This document shows, piece after piece, positions 28,088-36,964 of a stretch of 64,000 nucleotides of DNA (positions within the stretch are counted from its first letter, which is position 1; each line of letters starts with the position of its first letter). Position numbers and translations under genes: made by a program. A model generated the notes under the pieces. That model did no database searches. It was given only the letters and a program-made list of their open reading frames with translations, and was not told where the DNA came from. Origin of the DNA: Pseudomonas brassicacearum subsp. brassicacearum. GTDB lineage: Bacteria; Pseudomonadota; Gammaproteobacteria; Pseudomonadales; Pseudomonadaceae. The stretch lies in the NCBI RefSeq assembly GCF_008801605.1, contig NZ_VZPJ01000006.1, forward strand, positions 186,001-250,000, in the 5' to 3' direction.

Positions 28088-29062
28088 TTACCCCGGCACA
28101 TTCATGCCATAACGCAGCTTGACCCATCCGCGAGTGAATACCGAAGGGGCTTGCCAGGGGCGCATTTCACGCTGGATTTCCTCGGCCAGGGCCCGCCCGA
28201 CACGCGCAAAAGAATAGCGGCTCTCGGCGAAGGCTTGGCCATTGCGGGCGATCCGCGCGGCCAGTTCCGGATCACGCTGCAGCAGCTCGAGCTTCTGCAC
28301 CGCCTCGTCCTCGGAACGATAGAAAACGGTGTTTTCCATGTCCTCAAAGCCCAGCAGTCGATCTTCCTCGCCCTGACTCCAGGCCAATAACACGCAACCG
28401 CAGGCCATGGCCTCGAAGTTTTTGATCATGAACTCCCCCATTCCCAGGTCGGCGCTGACAAAGATCTTGATGCGGTTGAGTGTCTCCAGATACTCGCGCC
28501 CCGATTGGGTGCGTGTCACGAGCATGCCGGTGCGTTGTACCAGGGATTCAAGCAGCGCTTTGCGTTGAGCATATTCAGTGCTCTTGAGACTGCCGAGAAA
28601 ACCAATGGGGATATCGCGGACACTGTCGGTATTGCGCAGCATCTGTTCGTCATAACCTTTGGAGACGAACACCGCATCGATGTTCTCGGCTTGCATCCGG
28701 CGAGCCACCACAGCCCCTGACACCAAGGCGCGGCAACTGGGCAAACGACGGTACAGACGCGAGTAAACGCCCTGATATTTACTTTCAGGCATGTAGTTCT
28801 GATAAGCGTCGTGCTCCAGGAAGATCAGCCCCGGAATACACTTCAATACGCTCAATTGCGGTGCCAGGCGCTTGACCCGCGAAAAAATCACCACCCGATC
28901 GAAATCTTCATAATTGACCGAGGCCAGGAACTTGCCAAGTTTCATTTGCTGCGGCTTACTCAAGCGATAGATTGTGCAGTCGTCGCAATTCTCTCGCACG
29001 ACTGCATACAATCGATCAAGGATCACACGCTGTTCATCCATAACCAGAAGCATGATTTTCAT
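28088..29062 (-). CDS. Glycosyltransferase, GT1/GT4-like C-terminal domain
   Basis: The 324-residue protein has an N-terminal half with a Rossmann-like start (KIMLLVMDEQRVILDRLYAVV) and EHDAYQNYMPESKYQGVY. The C-terminal half shows IPIGFLGSLKSTEYAQRKALLES, VSADLGMGEFMIKNFEAMACGCVLLAW and the E-x7-E type contact of GT-B enzymes. It lacks an obvious signal peptide and should act at the cytoplasmic face. It is likely to add a sugar to LPS or a related glycan. Confidence 0.75.
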   Translation of the reverse strand: MKIMLLVMDEQRVILDRLYAVVRENCDDCTIYRLSKPQQMKLGKFLASVNYEDFDRVVIFSRVKRLAPQLSVLKCIPGLIFLEHDAYQNYMPESKYQGVYSRLYRRLPSCRALVSGAVVARRMQAENIDAVFVSKGYDEQMLRNTDSVRDIPIGFLGSLKSTEYAQRKALLESLVQRTGMLVTRTQSGREYLETLNRIKIFVSADLGMGEFMIKNFEAMACGCVLLAWSQGEEDRLLGFEDMENTVFYRSEDEAVQKLELLQRDPELAARIARNGQAFAESRYSFARVGRALAEEIQREMRPWQAPSVFTRGWVKLRYGMNVPG

Positions 29063-29168
29063 AAGTTAACTAACCACGAAACGAAACGAGCTGGCCCCAT
29101 GAGCAAGCTCAGGCCGCAAAGGCAACGCTTGCCATATAAGGCCTTCTCTGGAATACAAAATGATCCCT

Positions 29169-30590
29169 TCAACGGCTGCGAATCTTCTCGACAATCGCCG
29201 TCGTCGAACTATTTGCCACCAGCCCCAACACCTTCACTGTACCGCCGTAGGCCGTGACGATGTCCGCACCCACGACCTGATCAATCCCGTAGTCACCGCC
29301 CTTGACCAGCACATCCGGCTTGACCTGGCGCAGCAGGTTTTCCGGCGTTCCCTCGCTGAAGCTGATTACCCAGTCCACCGCACCCAGGCCGGCCAGGACC
29401 GCCATGCGCCGGTCGACGCTGTTGATCGGACGCCCTGGCCCTTTGAGACGGCTCACGGATGCATCGTCATTGACCGCGACGATCAGGCGATCGCCTTGGG
29501 CCCTGGCCTGCTCGAGGTAGGTCACGTGGCCCGCGTGCAGAATGTCGAAGCAACCGTTGGTGAAGACGATTCTTTCGTTGTGGGCACGGGCGTCGTCAAC
29601 GGCCAGCAGCAGTTGCTCCAGGCCCAGCACGCCTCGCTCGGAGCCTTCCTCGCGCTGGATGGCGCGACGCAGCTCGGGGGCGCTGATAGCTGCCGTGCCG
29701 AGCTTGCCGACGACAATGCCTGCCGCCAGGTTCGCCAGGGCGACCGCATGGGGCAATTCCTCGCCTGCAGCAATCGCCGCGGCCAAGGTGGAAATCACGG
29801 TGTCGCCAGCACCCGTCACGTCGAACACTTCACGGGCACGGGCCGGCAGGTGTAACGCAGGGTGATCGGGGCGCAACAGGGTCATGCCATGCTCGCCACG
29901 GGTTACCAGCAAGGCGCCAAGGTCGAGGTCTTGCATCAGTTGCGCGCCTTTGCTCACCAGTTCGTGCTCATCGGCACAACCACCAACGATGGTTTCGAAT
30001 TCACTGAGATTCGGCGTGATCAGGCTGGCACCACGGTAGATGGAGAAATCCTTGCCCTTGGGATCGGCCAGGACCGGAATGCCACGGGCACGAGCGGCCT
30101 GGATCAGCGACTGGTGGTTTTTCAACGCGCCTTTGCCATAGTCCGACAACACCAGCACCTTGATGCCTTCAAGCAGGTTGTCGACCTCGGCACCGAGGGC
30201 CAGGGGATCGGTGGCGAAAGGTTCTTCGAAGTCGATGCGCAGCAGTTGCTGGTGACGGCTCATGACCCGCAGCTTGACGATAGTCGGCTGGTGCGCGATG
30301 CGCTGGAATATCGCACGCACGCCGGCGCCCTTGAGACTGTTGGTCAGGCTGTCGGCAGCCTCGTCGTCGCCAGTTACGCCCACCAGGGAAGCCGGCGCGC
30401 CGAGGGCGGCGATGTTCAGGGCAACGTTGGCGGCACCACCGGGGCGATCCTCGATGTGTTCGACCTTGACTACCGGTACCGGCGCCTCAGGGGAAATCCG
30501 TGAGGTACCGCCATGCCAATAGCGGTCGAGCATGACATCGCCGACCACCAATACAGGGGCTTGATCGAATCGCGGCATGGACAACTTCAT
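29169..30590 (-). CDS. hldE: Bifunctional heptose 7-phosphate kinase / heptose 1-phosphate adenylyltransferase HldE
   Basis: The 473-residue enzyme makes ADP-heptose for the LPS inner core. The N-terminal PfkB-type kinase (about 1-315) has GDVMLDRYW, RPGGAANVALN and DVTGAGDTV. The C-terminal nucleotidyltransferase has FTNGCFDILHAGHVTYLEQAR with HxGH and a KGGDYG motif. The start at MKLSMPRFDQ fits the family length. In this window it sits downstream of cysC rather than directly after msbA. Confidence 0.96.
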   Translation of the reverse strand: MKLSMPRFDQAPVLVVGDVMLDRYWHGGTSRISPEAPVPVVKVEHIEDRPGGAANVALNIAALGAPASLVGVTGDDEAADSLTNSLKGAGVRAIFQRIAHQPTIVKLRVMSRHQQLLRIDFEEPFATDPLALGAEVDNLLEGIKVLVLSDYGKGALKNHQSLIQAARARGIPVLADPKGKDFSIYRGASLITPNLSEFETIVGGCADEHELVSKGAQLMQDLDLGALLVTRGEHGMTLLRPDHPALHLPARAREVFDVTGAGDTVISTLAAAIAAGEELPHAVALANLAAGIVVGKLGTAAISAPELRRAIQREEGSERGVLGLEQLLLAVDDARAHNERIVFTNGCFDILHAGHVTYLEQARAQGDRLIVAVNDDASVSRLKGPGRPINSVDRRMAVLAGLGAVDWVISFSEGTPENLLRQVKPDVLVKGGDYGIDQVVGADIVTAYGGTVKVLGLVANSSTTAIVEKIRSR

Positions 30591-30689
30591 GGAGCATCCC
30601 ACATACAAAATGAACAGGGCGGGGATATTAGCACAGGGCGAACGAAGGCTTGTCCATGGCTGCAACGCGAAGCCAGGATGTGTGCTCGA

Positions 30690-31298
30690 TCAGATTTGCA
30701 GCAACGCCGTTAGTCGCGCACAAGCCTGGGCCAGATCCACCTCGCTGGTGTTGATCTCACAGTCCGGCGCAAGCGGCGCCTCGTAGGGACTGTCGAGCCC
30801 GGTGAAGTTCTTGATCCGCCCGGCAAGGGCTTCGCGGTACAGCCCCTTCGGGTCACGCTGGGCACAGACACCGAAAGGGGTACTCACATAAACCTCCACG
30901 AAGGTGCCCTCGGGGAACAGCTGTCGGGCCGCTTCCCGGTCAGCGCGAAACGGTGAGATGGCGGCAACGATGACGATCAGGCCGGCGTCGATCATCAAGC
31001 GCGCCACTTCGGCAATGCGACGGATATTTTCCTTGCGGGCCTCGGCATCCATGCCCAGGCCCCGGCACAACCCCTGGCGCAGGTTGTCGCCATCGAGCAG
31101 GGCCGTGTGCAGGCCCATCTGGTTGAGCTGGACTTCCAGGGCATTGGCCAGTGTCGACTTGCCCGCCCCCGACAGCCCGGTCAGCCAGATACAGCGGGGG
31201 CGCTGGGCTTTGATGGTGGCCCGATCCTCGGGCGTGAGCGCCTGCGCACAAGGACGAATCTGCACCTGTTGCATCGATACCTTTGACGTTTCATTCAT
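30690..31298 (-). CDS. cysC: Adenylyl-sulfate (APS) kinase CysC, stand-alone
   Basis: The 202-residue kinase phosphorylates APS to PAPS, the sulfuryl donor. Walker A is GLSGAGKST at 41-49. The family motifs LLDGDNLRQGLCRGLG and FVEVYVSTPFGVCAQRDPKGLY are intact. The start MNETSKV overlaps the sulfotransferase stop by eight bases, so the two are translationally coupled. This is a single-domain form, unlike the CysN-CysC fusion usual for Pseudomonas assimilation. No ATP sulfurylase gene is near, so APS must come from elsewhere. It most probably supplies PAPS to the neighbouring sulfotransferase. Confidence 0.9.
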   Translation of the reverse strand: MNETSKVSMQQVQIRPCAQALTPEDRATIKAQRPRCIWLTGLSGAGKSTLANALEVQLNQMGLHTALLDGDNLRQGLCRGLGMDAEARKENIRRIAEVARLMIDAGLIVIVAAISPFRADREAARQLFPEGTFVEVYVSTPFGVCAQRDPKGLYREALAGRIKNFTGLDSPYEAPLAPDCEINTSEVDLAQACARLTALLQI

Positions 31299-31995
31299 AA
31301 CCAAGCATCTCGTAGTCACGTTGGTACACCCGCCGCACCAGCCGACGGGTCCGTACCGAGCAGATTTCCCTTACCGGCACCGCAGCGCGCTGCCGGGTGC
31401 GGTTCACATGAGGCAACGTCGCGGCCAGCCCCAGATGCTCGCATATTCGCTGAAAGTCCCGACCGAGGTATTCCTGATAACCGATGAAGTCCATCGCCAG
31501 GTGGCCGAGGGAGTCGGTAAGGAAGTCCGTCTGGGCAGCGAAATGCATTTGCCGGGTGATGTTCTCCGGATGCAGCCAACGCGCGACGAAATCATCGAAG
31601 TCGCGGTATTGGCCAACCAGTCTCTGGGCCGCAAGATCCCGCGGCCCCAAGGTGTTGCCACGCAGGAAAGCATAGGCCGAATATGCACGTTCCAGCGGAT
31701 CACGAACAAAGGCAAACTTGAAACTGGCGGCGTACTGCTTTGCGAACTGCTCTTCGTACCAATACAACGGCAGGTGACCCGGGCTGTAGCCATCGAAAAG
31801 CCCCACGCAAATACTGCTGCCGGCGCATTTGGGCACATGGATGAACAGGCAGCCGCGCTGGGCGAAAGCTTCGGGGAAACGGCAATTGGCCGACATCGAT
31901 TTGTTCACGACCTGTCGGTCGACAACCGACAGGCGCCCCAATAGAAAGGAGCGCTGCGACTTGGGCAGTAGCTTCCAGAGATAACGTTGCAGCAT
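31291..31995 (-). CDS. Sulfotransferase (Sulfotransfer_2 family)
   Basis: The 234-residue protein transfers sulfate from PAPS to a hydroxyl group, here probably a sugar. The 5'-phosphosulfate-binding loop is FIHVPKCAGSSI (51-62) and the 3'-phosphate-binding motif is FAFVRDPLERAYSAY (94-108). Both match carbohydrate sulfotransferases of the HNK-1/chondroitin type. It sits between msbA and cysC in an LPS gene series. The acceptor is unknown; LPS core or O-antigen sugar is the simplest guess. Confidence 0.85.
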   Translation of the reverse strand: MLQRYLWKLLPKSQRSFLLGRLSVVDRQVVNKSMSANCRFPEAFAQRGCLFIHVPKCAGSSICVGLFDGYSPGHLPLYWYEEQFAKQYAASFKFAFVRDPLERAYSAYAFLRGNTLGPRDLAAQRLVGQYRDFDDFVARWLHPENITRQMHFAAQTDFLTDSLGHLAMDFIGYQEYLGRDFQRICEHLGLAATLPHVNRTRQRAAVPVREICSVRTRRLVRRVYQRDYEMLGYE

Positions 31996-32138
31996 TCAAG
32001 TACTCGCGCGAGAGGGTGCCCCCTCGATGACAGAGGTGAGTCCAGGAAAGTCCTGTGGCCAGAACCTTACCAAGCGCGAGTCGTAGATTTATGGTGGATT
32101 GGTCAATATGGGTATCGACCTTGTTACAAATGCCTTTG

Positions 32139-32160
32139 GGGGCTGAGCCGGCCCAGCCCC
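32139..32160 (-). terminator. Hairpin after msbA (weak terminator candidate)
   Basis: The stem ggggctg / cagcccc with an eight-base loop lies 18 bases beyond the msbA stop. On the minus strand it is not followed by a clear T-run, so it may allow read-through into the sulfotransferase gene. Confidence 0.4.
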
Positions 32161-32177
32161 GCAGGTTCCACTTGTAT

Positions 32178-33980
32178 TCAGGCGATATCCTGGGCCGGAG
32201 CGTCCAGCCCCATGGCATTCAGGCGTGCGTAATAACCATTCTGCGCCAGGAGTTCGCCATGGGTCCCGCGCTCGACAATGCGCCCCTGATCCATCACCAG
32301 GATCAGATCGGCTTTTTCGATGGTCGAAAGACGGTGGGCTATCACCAGGGTCGTACGGCCTTTCATCACCTGGTCCAGCGCAGCCTGGATGTGTCGTTCG
32401 GACTCGGTGTCCAGTGCGGAAGTCGCCTCGTCCAGAATCAACAGCGGGGCGTTTTTCAACAAGGCCCTGGCAATGGCCAGGCGCTGGCGTTGGCCGCCGG
32501 AGAGCAACACGCCGTTTTCCCCGACCTGAGTGTCCAGGCCTTGAGGCAGCTGCCTGATGAAGTCCATGGCATAGGCGTCTTGAGCCGCTTTCTCGATATC
32601 GACTCGCGGCGCACCGGCCAGGTCGCCATAAGCGATATTGTTGGCCACCGTGTCGCTGAACAACGTTACATGCTGGGTCACCTGGGCAATATGACGGCGC
32701 AGATTCAATAGCTTGTACTGTTCGATCTCAACACCATCGAGCAGTATCTCGCCTTCGTCATGGTGGTAGAAACGCGGAATCAGATTAGCCAGGGTCGATT
32801 TACCACTGCCCGAACGCCCCACCAATGCAACCATCTGCCCAGGCTCGACAGAGAAGCTGATGTCGTTCAGTACCTGCCGGTCGGTATCCGGGTAGGTGAA
32901 GCTCAGATGGCGCACGTCCAACCGCCCGCTGACAGCATCACGCTCGATAGTACCGGTATCGGTTTCCGGCTTGACATCCAACTGCTCAAAGATGCTTTCG
33001 GCCCCCGCCACGCCTTTCTGGATGGTGGAACTGACTTCCGACAGCTGGCGAATCGGCTTGGGCAGCAAACCGGCCAAGGTAATGTAGGCCACCATGTCGC
33101 CCGCCGAAGCATCTCCACGCAAATACAAGACGAGGAACATCAGCACCGCCATGGCGCTGTAAATCACCAGTTGCAACACCGGCGTGTAGATCGCACCGGT
33201 ACGAGTCATGCGCAACTGCTTGTCGGTATTGCCCTGGCTGGCCTGGAGGAAGCGTTTCTGCTCGTAGACCTCGCCACCGAAACTGCGCACGACGCGATAA
33301 CTCTGGATGGTCTCGGAGGCGACATGCGTCACGTCGCCCATCGCAACCTGGATTTTCTTGCTTTGCTTGCGGAATTTCTTGCTCGCGGTACGGACCATGA
33401 GCGCGATCAATGGCAGGATCGCCACCATCACCAGGGTCAGGCGCCAGTTCATGAACAACAGTGACGCGAACAGGAAGATCACGGTCATGCCTTCACGGAT
33501 AACGACCTTGATCGCATCCGTTGCCGCCCCCGTCACCATGGTCACGTTAAACGTGATACGGGAAATCAGGTGACCCGAGTTATGTTTGTCGAAATAGCGG
33601 TTGGGCAGGGTCAGCAGGTTGTTGAACAACTGCACCCGTAAGTCATGTACCAACCCTAGCGAAACCCTGGCCAGGAAATAATTGCCCAGGTACGAACCCA
33701 ATCCCTGCCAGGCAGCAATGACGATGATCAGCAGCGGCACGGCCTGTAGCAACTGCAGGTCACGCAGGTAAGGGACCGTCGGAAACAGCACCGCGTTCGG
33801 ATTGGAGAGGCCGTCGACGAAATACTTGAGGATGTAGCCGAGCATCGGCTGGGTGGAAGCGAAAATCAGGAACCCGATGATACTCAGCCCGAACAAGCCG
33901 ATATAGGGCTTCACGTAGCCAAGCAGGCGGAAATAGATTTTCAAGCTCGAAGGGCTTGCGGGAAGACTGGAGTCGGCCAT
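32178..33980 (-). CDS. msbA: Lipid A export ABC transporter MsbA
   Basis: The 600-residue half-transporter with six N-terminal membrane helices flips lipid A-core across the inner membrane. The ATPase domain has Walker A GRSGSGKST, signature LLSGGQRQR, Walker B LLILDEATSALD and the H-loop His in VIAHRLST. It is the first gene of the minus-strand LPS series (sulfotransferase, cysC, hldE, glycosyltransferases) and is divergent from the O-antigen ligase fusion. Confidence 0.97.
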   Translation of the reverse strand: MADSSLPASPSSLKIYFRLLGYVKPYIGLFGLSIIGFLIFASTQPMLGYILKYFVDGLSNPNAVLFPTVPYLRDLQLLQAVPLLIIVIAAWQGLGSYLGNYFLARVSLGLVHDLRVQLFNNLLTLPNRYFDKHNSGHLISRITFNVTMVTGAATDAIKVVIREGMTVIFLFASLLFMNWRLTLVMVAILPLIALMVRTASKKFRKQSKKIQVAMGDVTHVASETIQSYRVVRSFGGEVYEQKRFLQASQGNTDKQLRMTRTGAIYTPVLQLVIYSAMAVLMFLVLYLRGDASAGDMVAYITLAGLLPKPIRQLSEVSSTIQKGVAGAESIFEQLDVKPETDTGTIERDAVSGRLDVRHLSFTYPDTDRQVLNDISFSVEPGQMVALVGRSGSGKSTLANLIPRFYHHDEGEILLDGVEIEQYKLLNLRRHIAQVTQHVTLFSDTVANNIAYGDLAGAPRVDIEKAAQDAYAMDFIRQLPQGLDTQVGENGVLLSGGQRQRLAIARALLKNAPLLILDEATSALDTESERHIQAALDQVMKGRTTLVIAHRLSTIEKADLILVMDQGRIVERGTHGELLAQNGYYARLNAMGLDAPAQDIA

Positions 33981-34133
33981 ATCACGCGAATATCGATAAA
34001 AAGGAGGCTGACTTTAACACAGCTTCTTCGGTGTTCTGGCAAACCGCTAAGGCTGTTATTGTTACGCGTCTGCAAAACACCAAAAAGCCATCACCTTGAA
34101 TGGCCAACCGATTTCAGGAATGAATTCCTAAGC
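33981..34133. promoter_or_regulatory. Divergent msbA / O-antigen ligase upstream region
   Basis: This is a 153-base, AT-richer gap between two divergent operons. It must contain both promoters, but I cannot name precise -35/-10 boxes. Confidence 0.5.
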
Positions 34134-35990
34134 ATGTTATCCAAGCACCTCGCCACGTCCAATAGAGTTTTCGACTTCATCTGCCAATGGATTCTTCCGC
34201 TTGGCTTCTTGCTGCTGCTGTGCGCCTTGTTCTTTCTGCCGGGGCGCAGCCAGCACCATAAATTGTTCTACGGTTTGTTCAGCATCCCCGCCCTCATAGC
34301 CGTGTGCCTGAGGCCGAGCGCGTTGAAGGAACTGATCCGCGAGCCGGTTTTCGTCGCCCTCTTGATATTCGCGGGCTGGGCGCTGATCAGCCTGTCGTGG
34401 GCACCCGAGGCCGAAAAAATCGCACGCCCGATCAAAACCGCATTGCATACCGTGTTCTTGTTCGTCGGCTGTTACCTGTTGGTGCGCTATCGTAGCGACC
34501 TGCTGCATCCTCTACTGTTTTGCGCGGCAACGGTCGCCCTGATCGCCACGCTCTACAACTTATATGCGTTTGCCCAGATATATCAGCCGGAAATGCGCCT
34601 GATTGGCGGCGGCGCCTTCGACAATCCACTGCTCGCCTCACACCTGTACGGCTTTTTCTGCGTCTACTGGTTAAGCCTGAGCATGCTCTGGAAAAATCGC
34701 CATATTTTCTGGCTGACCGTCCCTGCGGCCCTGGTCATGTTCACCGCAGTCGTCGCTACCGGCTCACGGACCCCCTTGGTCGCATTGTGCGCCGCCGCCA
34801 TCTGGATAGGCGTCCTTTGCTGGAATCGTCGTTCGCTTGCCTTGTTCAGTCTCCTGATCATTGGCGGCGGCGTCACAGGCGTATTGTTTTACGAGATGAT
34901 CTTCGCCCGCGGGGACTCGTACCGCTTCGAGATCTGGCAGATCATCTTGCAGGCGATAGCCGAGCATCCCTGGATCGGTCACGGCTACGGCGCCGACCTG
35001 GAGGTGGATCCAGGCATCGGCTACATGCTGGCGGAGCCTCATAACTTTGCCCTCGGCGTCCTGTACTACGTCGGGATTATTGGCTTTGTTCCATGGATCT
35101 TTTTCCAGGCCTGGAGCTTGCTGAGCAGCTGGCGTTATCGGGTCCAGCCCTTGTTGGTGGTCGCTTCCACCTGGCTGGTATACGGCATGGCAGCGGGGCT
35201 GACTGAAGGTGGCGGCATTCTTTCCCGGCCGAAGGAGCATTGGTTCCTGCTGTGGATCCCCCTGGCCCTGATCGCCGCCTTGAGCATCAATTATCGCGCC
35301 AGGCGCTTGCTGGTCACGCCTGTGCAACGGCTGACACCGCAAGCCCTGGACAGCCTTGCCTCAGGCGCCCAAGTGATCGAATCCGACGGTCTGGGACCAA
35401 AAGTCCTGCGCCTGGAGGGGGGAGATTTTCTCAAGCTGTTTCGCGCACGCCGCTGGTACACCTCGGGCGGCTTCAATCCTTATTCCGAGCGCTTTGCGGT
35501 GCACAGCCAACAATTGCAAAACCTGGGAATACCGAGCCCGACAATCCGCCACGTGTACCATCTGAACGACGGCAGCAGCGCGGTGCACTACGTTCCCCTC
35601 CCAGGGATAACCTTGCGCCAGGCGCTGCAAGATACTTCTACGCCCGCGCAGCGCCACGCCCTGGTCGAAGGCTTTGGTAAGTTCATGGCGCAACTGCACG
35701 AGCGAGGTGTTTACTTTCGCTCACTGCATCTGGGCAATGTGCTGGTGCTGGAAAACGGTGAATTCGGCCTGATCGATGTCGCCGACCTGCATCTCTATCC
35801 GTCGTCCCTCAGGATCGCGCTTCGCCAGCGCAATCTGCGCCACATGCAGCGTTATAAGGAAGATTACGGCTGGCTTTTCGAACAACATCTTGAGGCGCTG
35901 CTTGACGGTTACGCCAAGGTTGCCTCAAAACCGGCCGTCGATAACCTGCAAAAGCGTATTTTGTCGGGAAGCAACCCAGCCCGGGCATGA
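34134..35990 (+). CDS. Fusion of O-antigen ligase (WaaL-type) and kinase-like domain
   Basis: The 618-residue protein starts at MLSKHLATSNRV. The N-terminal 400 residues have about ten hydrophobic segments and the Wzy/WaaL periplasmic loop region (FEIWQIILQAIAEHPWIGHGYGADLEV, then AEPHNFALGVLYYVG), so this half should join O-antigen to lipid A-core. The C-terminal 190 residues look like the kinase fold of LPS kinases (GGDFLKLFRARRW, FMAQLHERGVYFRSLHLGNVLV, FGLIDVADL). The catalytic-loop Asp is replaced by Ser530 while Asn535 is kept, so activity is doubtful. In P. aeruginosa these are separate neighbouring genes. Confidence 0.85.
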   Translation: MLSKHLATSNRVFDFICQWILPLGFLLLLCALFFLPGRSQHHKLFYGLFSIPALIAVCLRPSALKELIREPVFVALLIFAGWALISLSWAPEAEKIARPIKTALHTVFLFVGCYLLVRYRSDLLHPLLFCAATVALIATLYNLYAFAQIYQPEMRLIGGGAFDNPLLASHLYGFFCVYWLSLSMLWKNRHIFWLTVPAALVMFTAVVATGSRTPLVALCAAAIWIGVLCWNRRSLALFSLLIIGGGVTGVLFYEMIFARGDSYRFEIWQIILQAIAEHPWIGHGYGADLEVDPGIGYMLAEPHNFALGVLYYVGIIGFVPWIFFQAWSLLSSWRYRVQPLLVVASTWLVYGMAAGLTEGGGILSRPKEHWFLLWIPLALIAALSINYRARRLLVTPVQRLTPQALDSLASGAQVIESDGLGPKVLRLEGGDFLKLFRARRWYTSGGFNPYSERFAVHSQQLQNLGIPSPTIRHVYHLNDGSSAVHYVPLPGITLRQALQDTSTPAQRHALVEGFGKFMAQLHERGVYFRSLHLGNVLVLENGEFGLIDVADLHLYPSSLRIALRQRNLRHMQRYKEDYGWLFEQHLEALLDGYAKVASKPAVDNLQKRILSGSNPARA

Positions 35991-36018
35991 TGCCCCCTCG
36001 AATCCCAGACTTTTAGCG

Positions 36019-36060
36019 CAGGCCGCTCTTCGATACCGAATGTAGCGGCCTGGATTTTTC
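36019..36060 (+). terminator. Rho-independent terminator after the ligase fusion
   Basis: The stem caggccgct / agcggcctg is followed by gatttttc. It lies 29 bases after the stop and also faces the convergent glycosyltransferase gene. Confidence 0.8.
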
Positions 36061-36079
36061 CGCCAAAGGTGGTCGGGCT

Positions 36080-36964
36080 TCAGTGTTTTTCCAGCGGGCA
36101 GAAAAACAGCCGACCCAAGCCCCGCCAGGTTTTTTTATTCCAGGCCCTGAAGGGAATCTGCGCCAATAATTCACGGGCGAACGTGTGGTCGCGGTTGGAC
36201 GTTTTCAGGAACATGGAATTGAGAAACTTATAGCGTACCTGGTCATAAAGCGGATGATCGCTGAACAAGGCATAGGTGCGCAGAATACTGTCGGTCATGA
36301 ACCGATGGTTCTTGTAGGAGTTGGTTGCGTGCTTGCGATAGCGCGCCATCAAGACGCTCAGGCCATCGATAAAATAACCGGCCCGGGTCACTTTCAGCTC
36401 GATCAACAGGTCTTCCAGGCGAATCTGCGGATCGAACCCACCTACCTTCTCCAGCGCCTCGCGACGAATCATCAGGGTCGGTGCCGGCGGGTAGGGTTTG
36501 CGCTCCATGAACATGTCTTCGAAATCCAGTCGCCGGAAGGGTACCTCGCGGTTCTGACGACTCTCGGGAAAAAGATTCCCGTCGGCATCGATCAGTTCGA
36601 TATTACCCGCACAGATACCGACCTCGGGCTTGCCGTCCATGTAGGCCACCTGAACGGCAATCCGCTCGGGCAGCATAATGTCGTCGGAACCAAACGGCAC
36701 AATCAAGCTGCCACTGCAGCGGGCGACTGCTTCGTTAAGCGTATTGGTCAGCCCCTGGTTCTGCTGGACCCGAAAGTCGAAGCCATGCACCGCCTGCAAG
36801 CGCTGGATACGTTCGACACTGTCATCAGTGGAGCCATCATCGATGACCAGCAGCTCTATGTTCGGATAGGTCTGCCCCAGGACACTGAGGATGCATTCCT
36901 CAATGTATCGGCCATGGTTATAAGACGCGATGATCACGCTTACAACAGGTTGCGCGGCACTCAT
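36080..36964 (-). CDS. wapR: Family 2 glycosyltransferase (WapR-like)
   Basis: The 294-residue GT-A fold transferase starts VSVIIASYNHGRYIEECILSVLGQTYPNIELLVIDDGSTD, with the DxD-like site in VPFGSDDIMLP. Position next to the O-antigen ligase and resemblance to the WapR type suggest an outer-core rhamnosyltransferase, but the donor is inferred. ATG overlaps the stop of the upstream GT4 gene by four bases. Confidence 0.75.
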   Translation of the reverse strand: MSAAQPVVSVIIASYNHGRYIEECILSVLGQTYPNIELLVIDDGSTDDSVERIQRLQAVHGFDFRVQQNQGLTNTLNEAVARCSGSLIVPFGSDDIMLPERIAVQVAYMDGKPEVGICAGNIELIDADGNLFPESRQNREVPFRRLDFEDMFMERKPYPPAPTLMIRREALEKVGGFDPQIRLEDLLIELKVTRAGYFIDGLSVLMARYRKHATNSYKNHRFMTDSILRTYALFSDHPLYDQVRYKFLNSMFLKTSNRDHTFARELLAQIPFRAWNKKTWRGLGRLFFCPLEKH

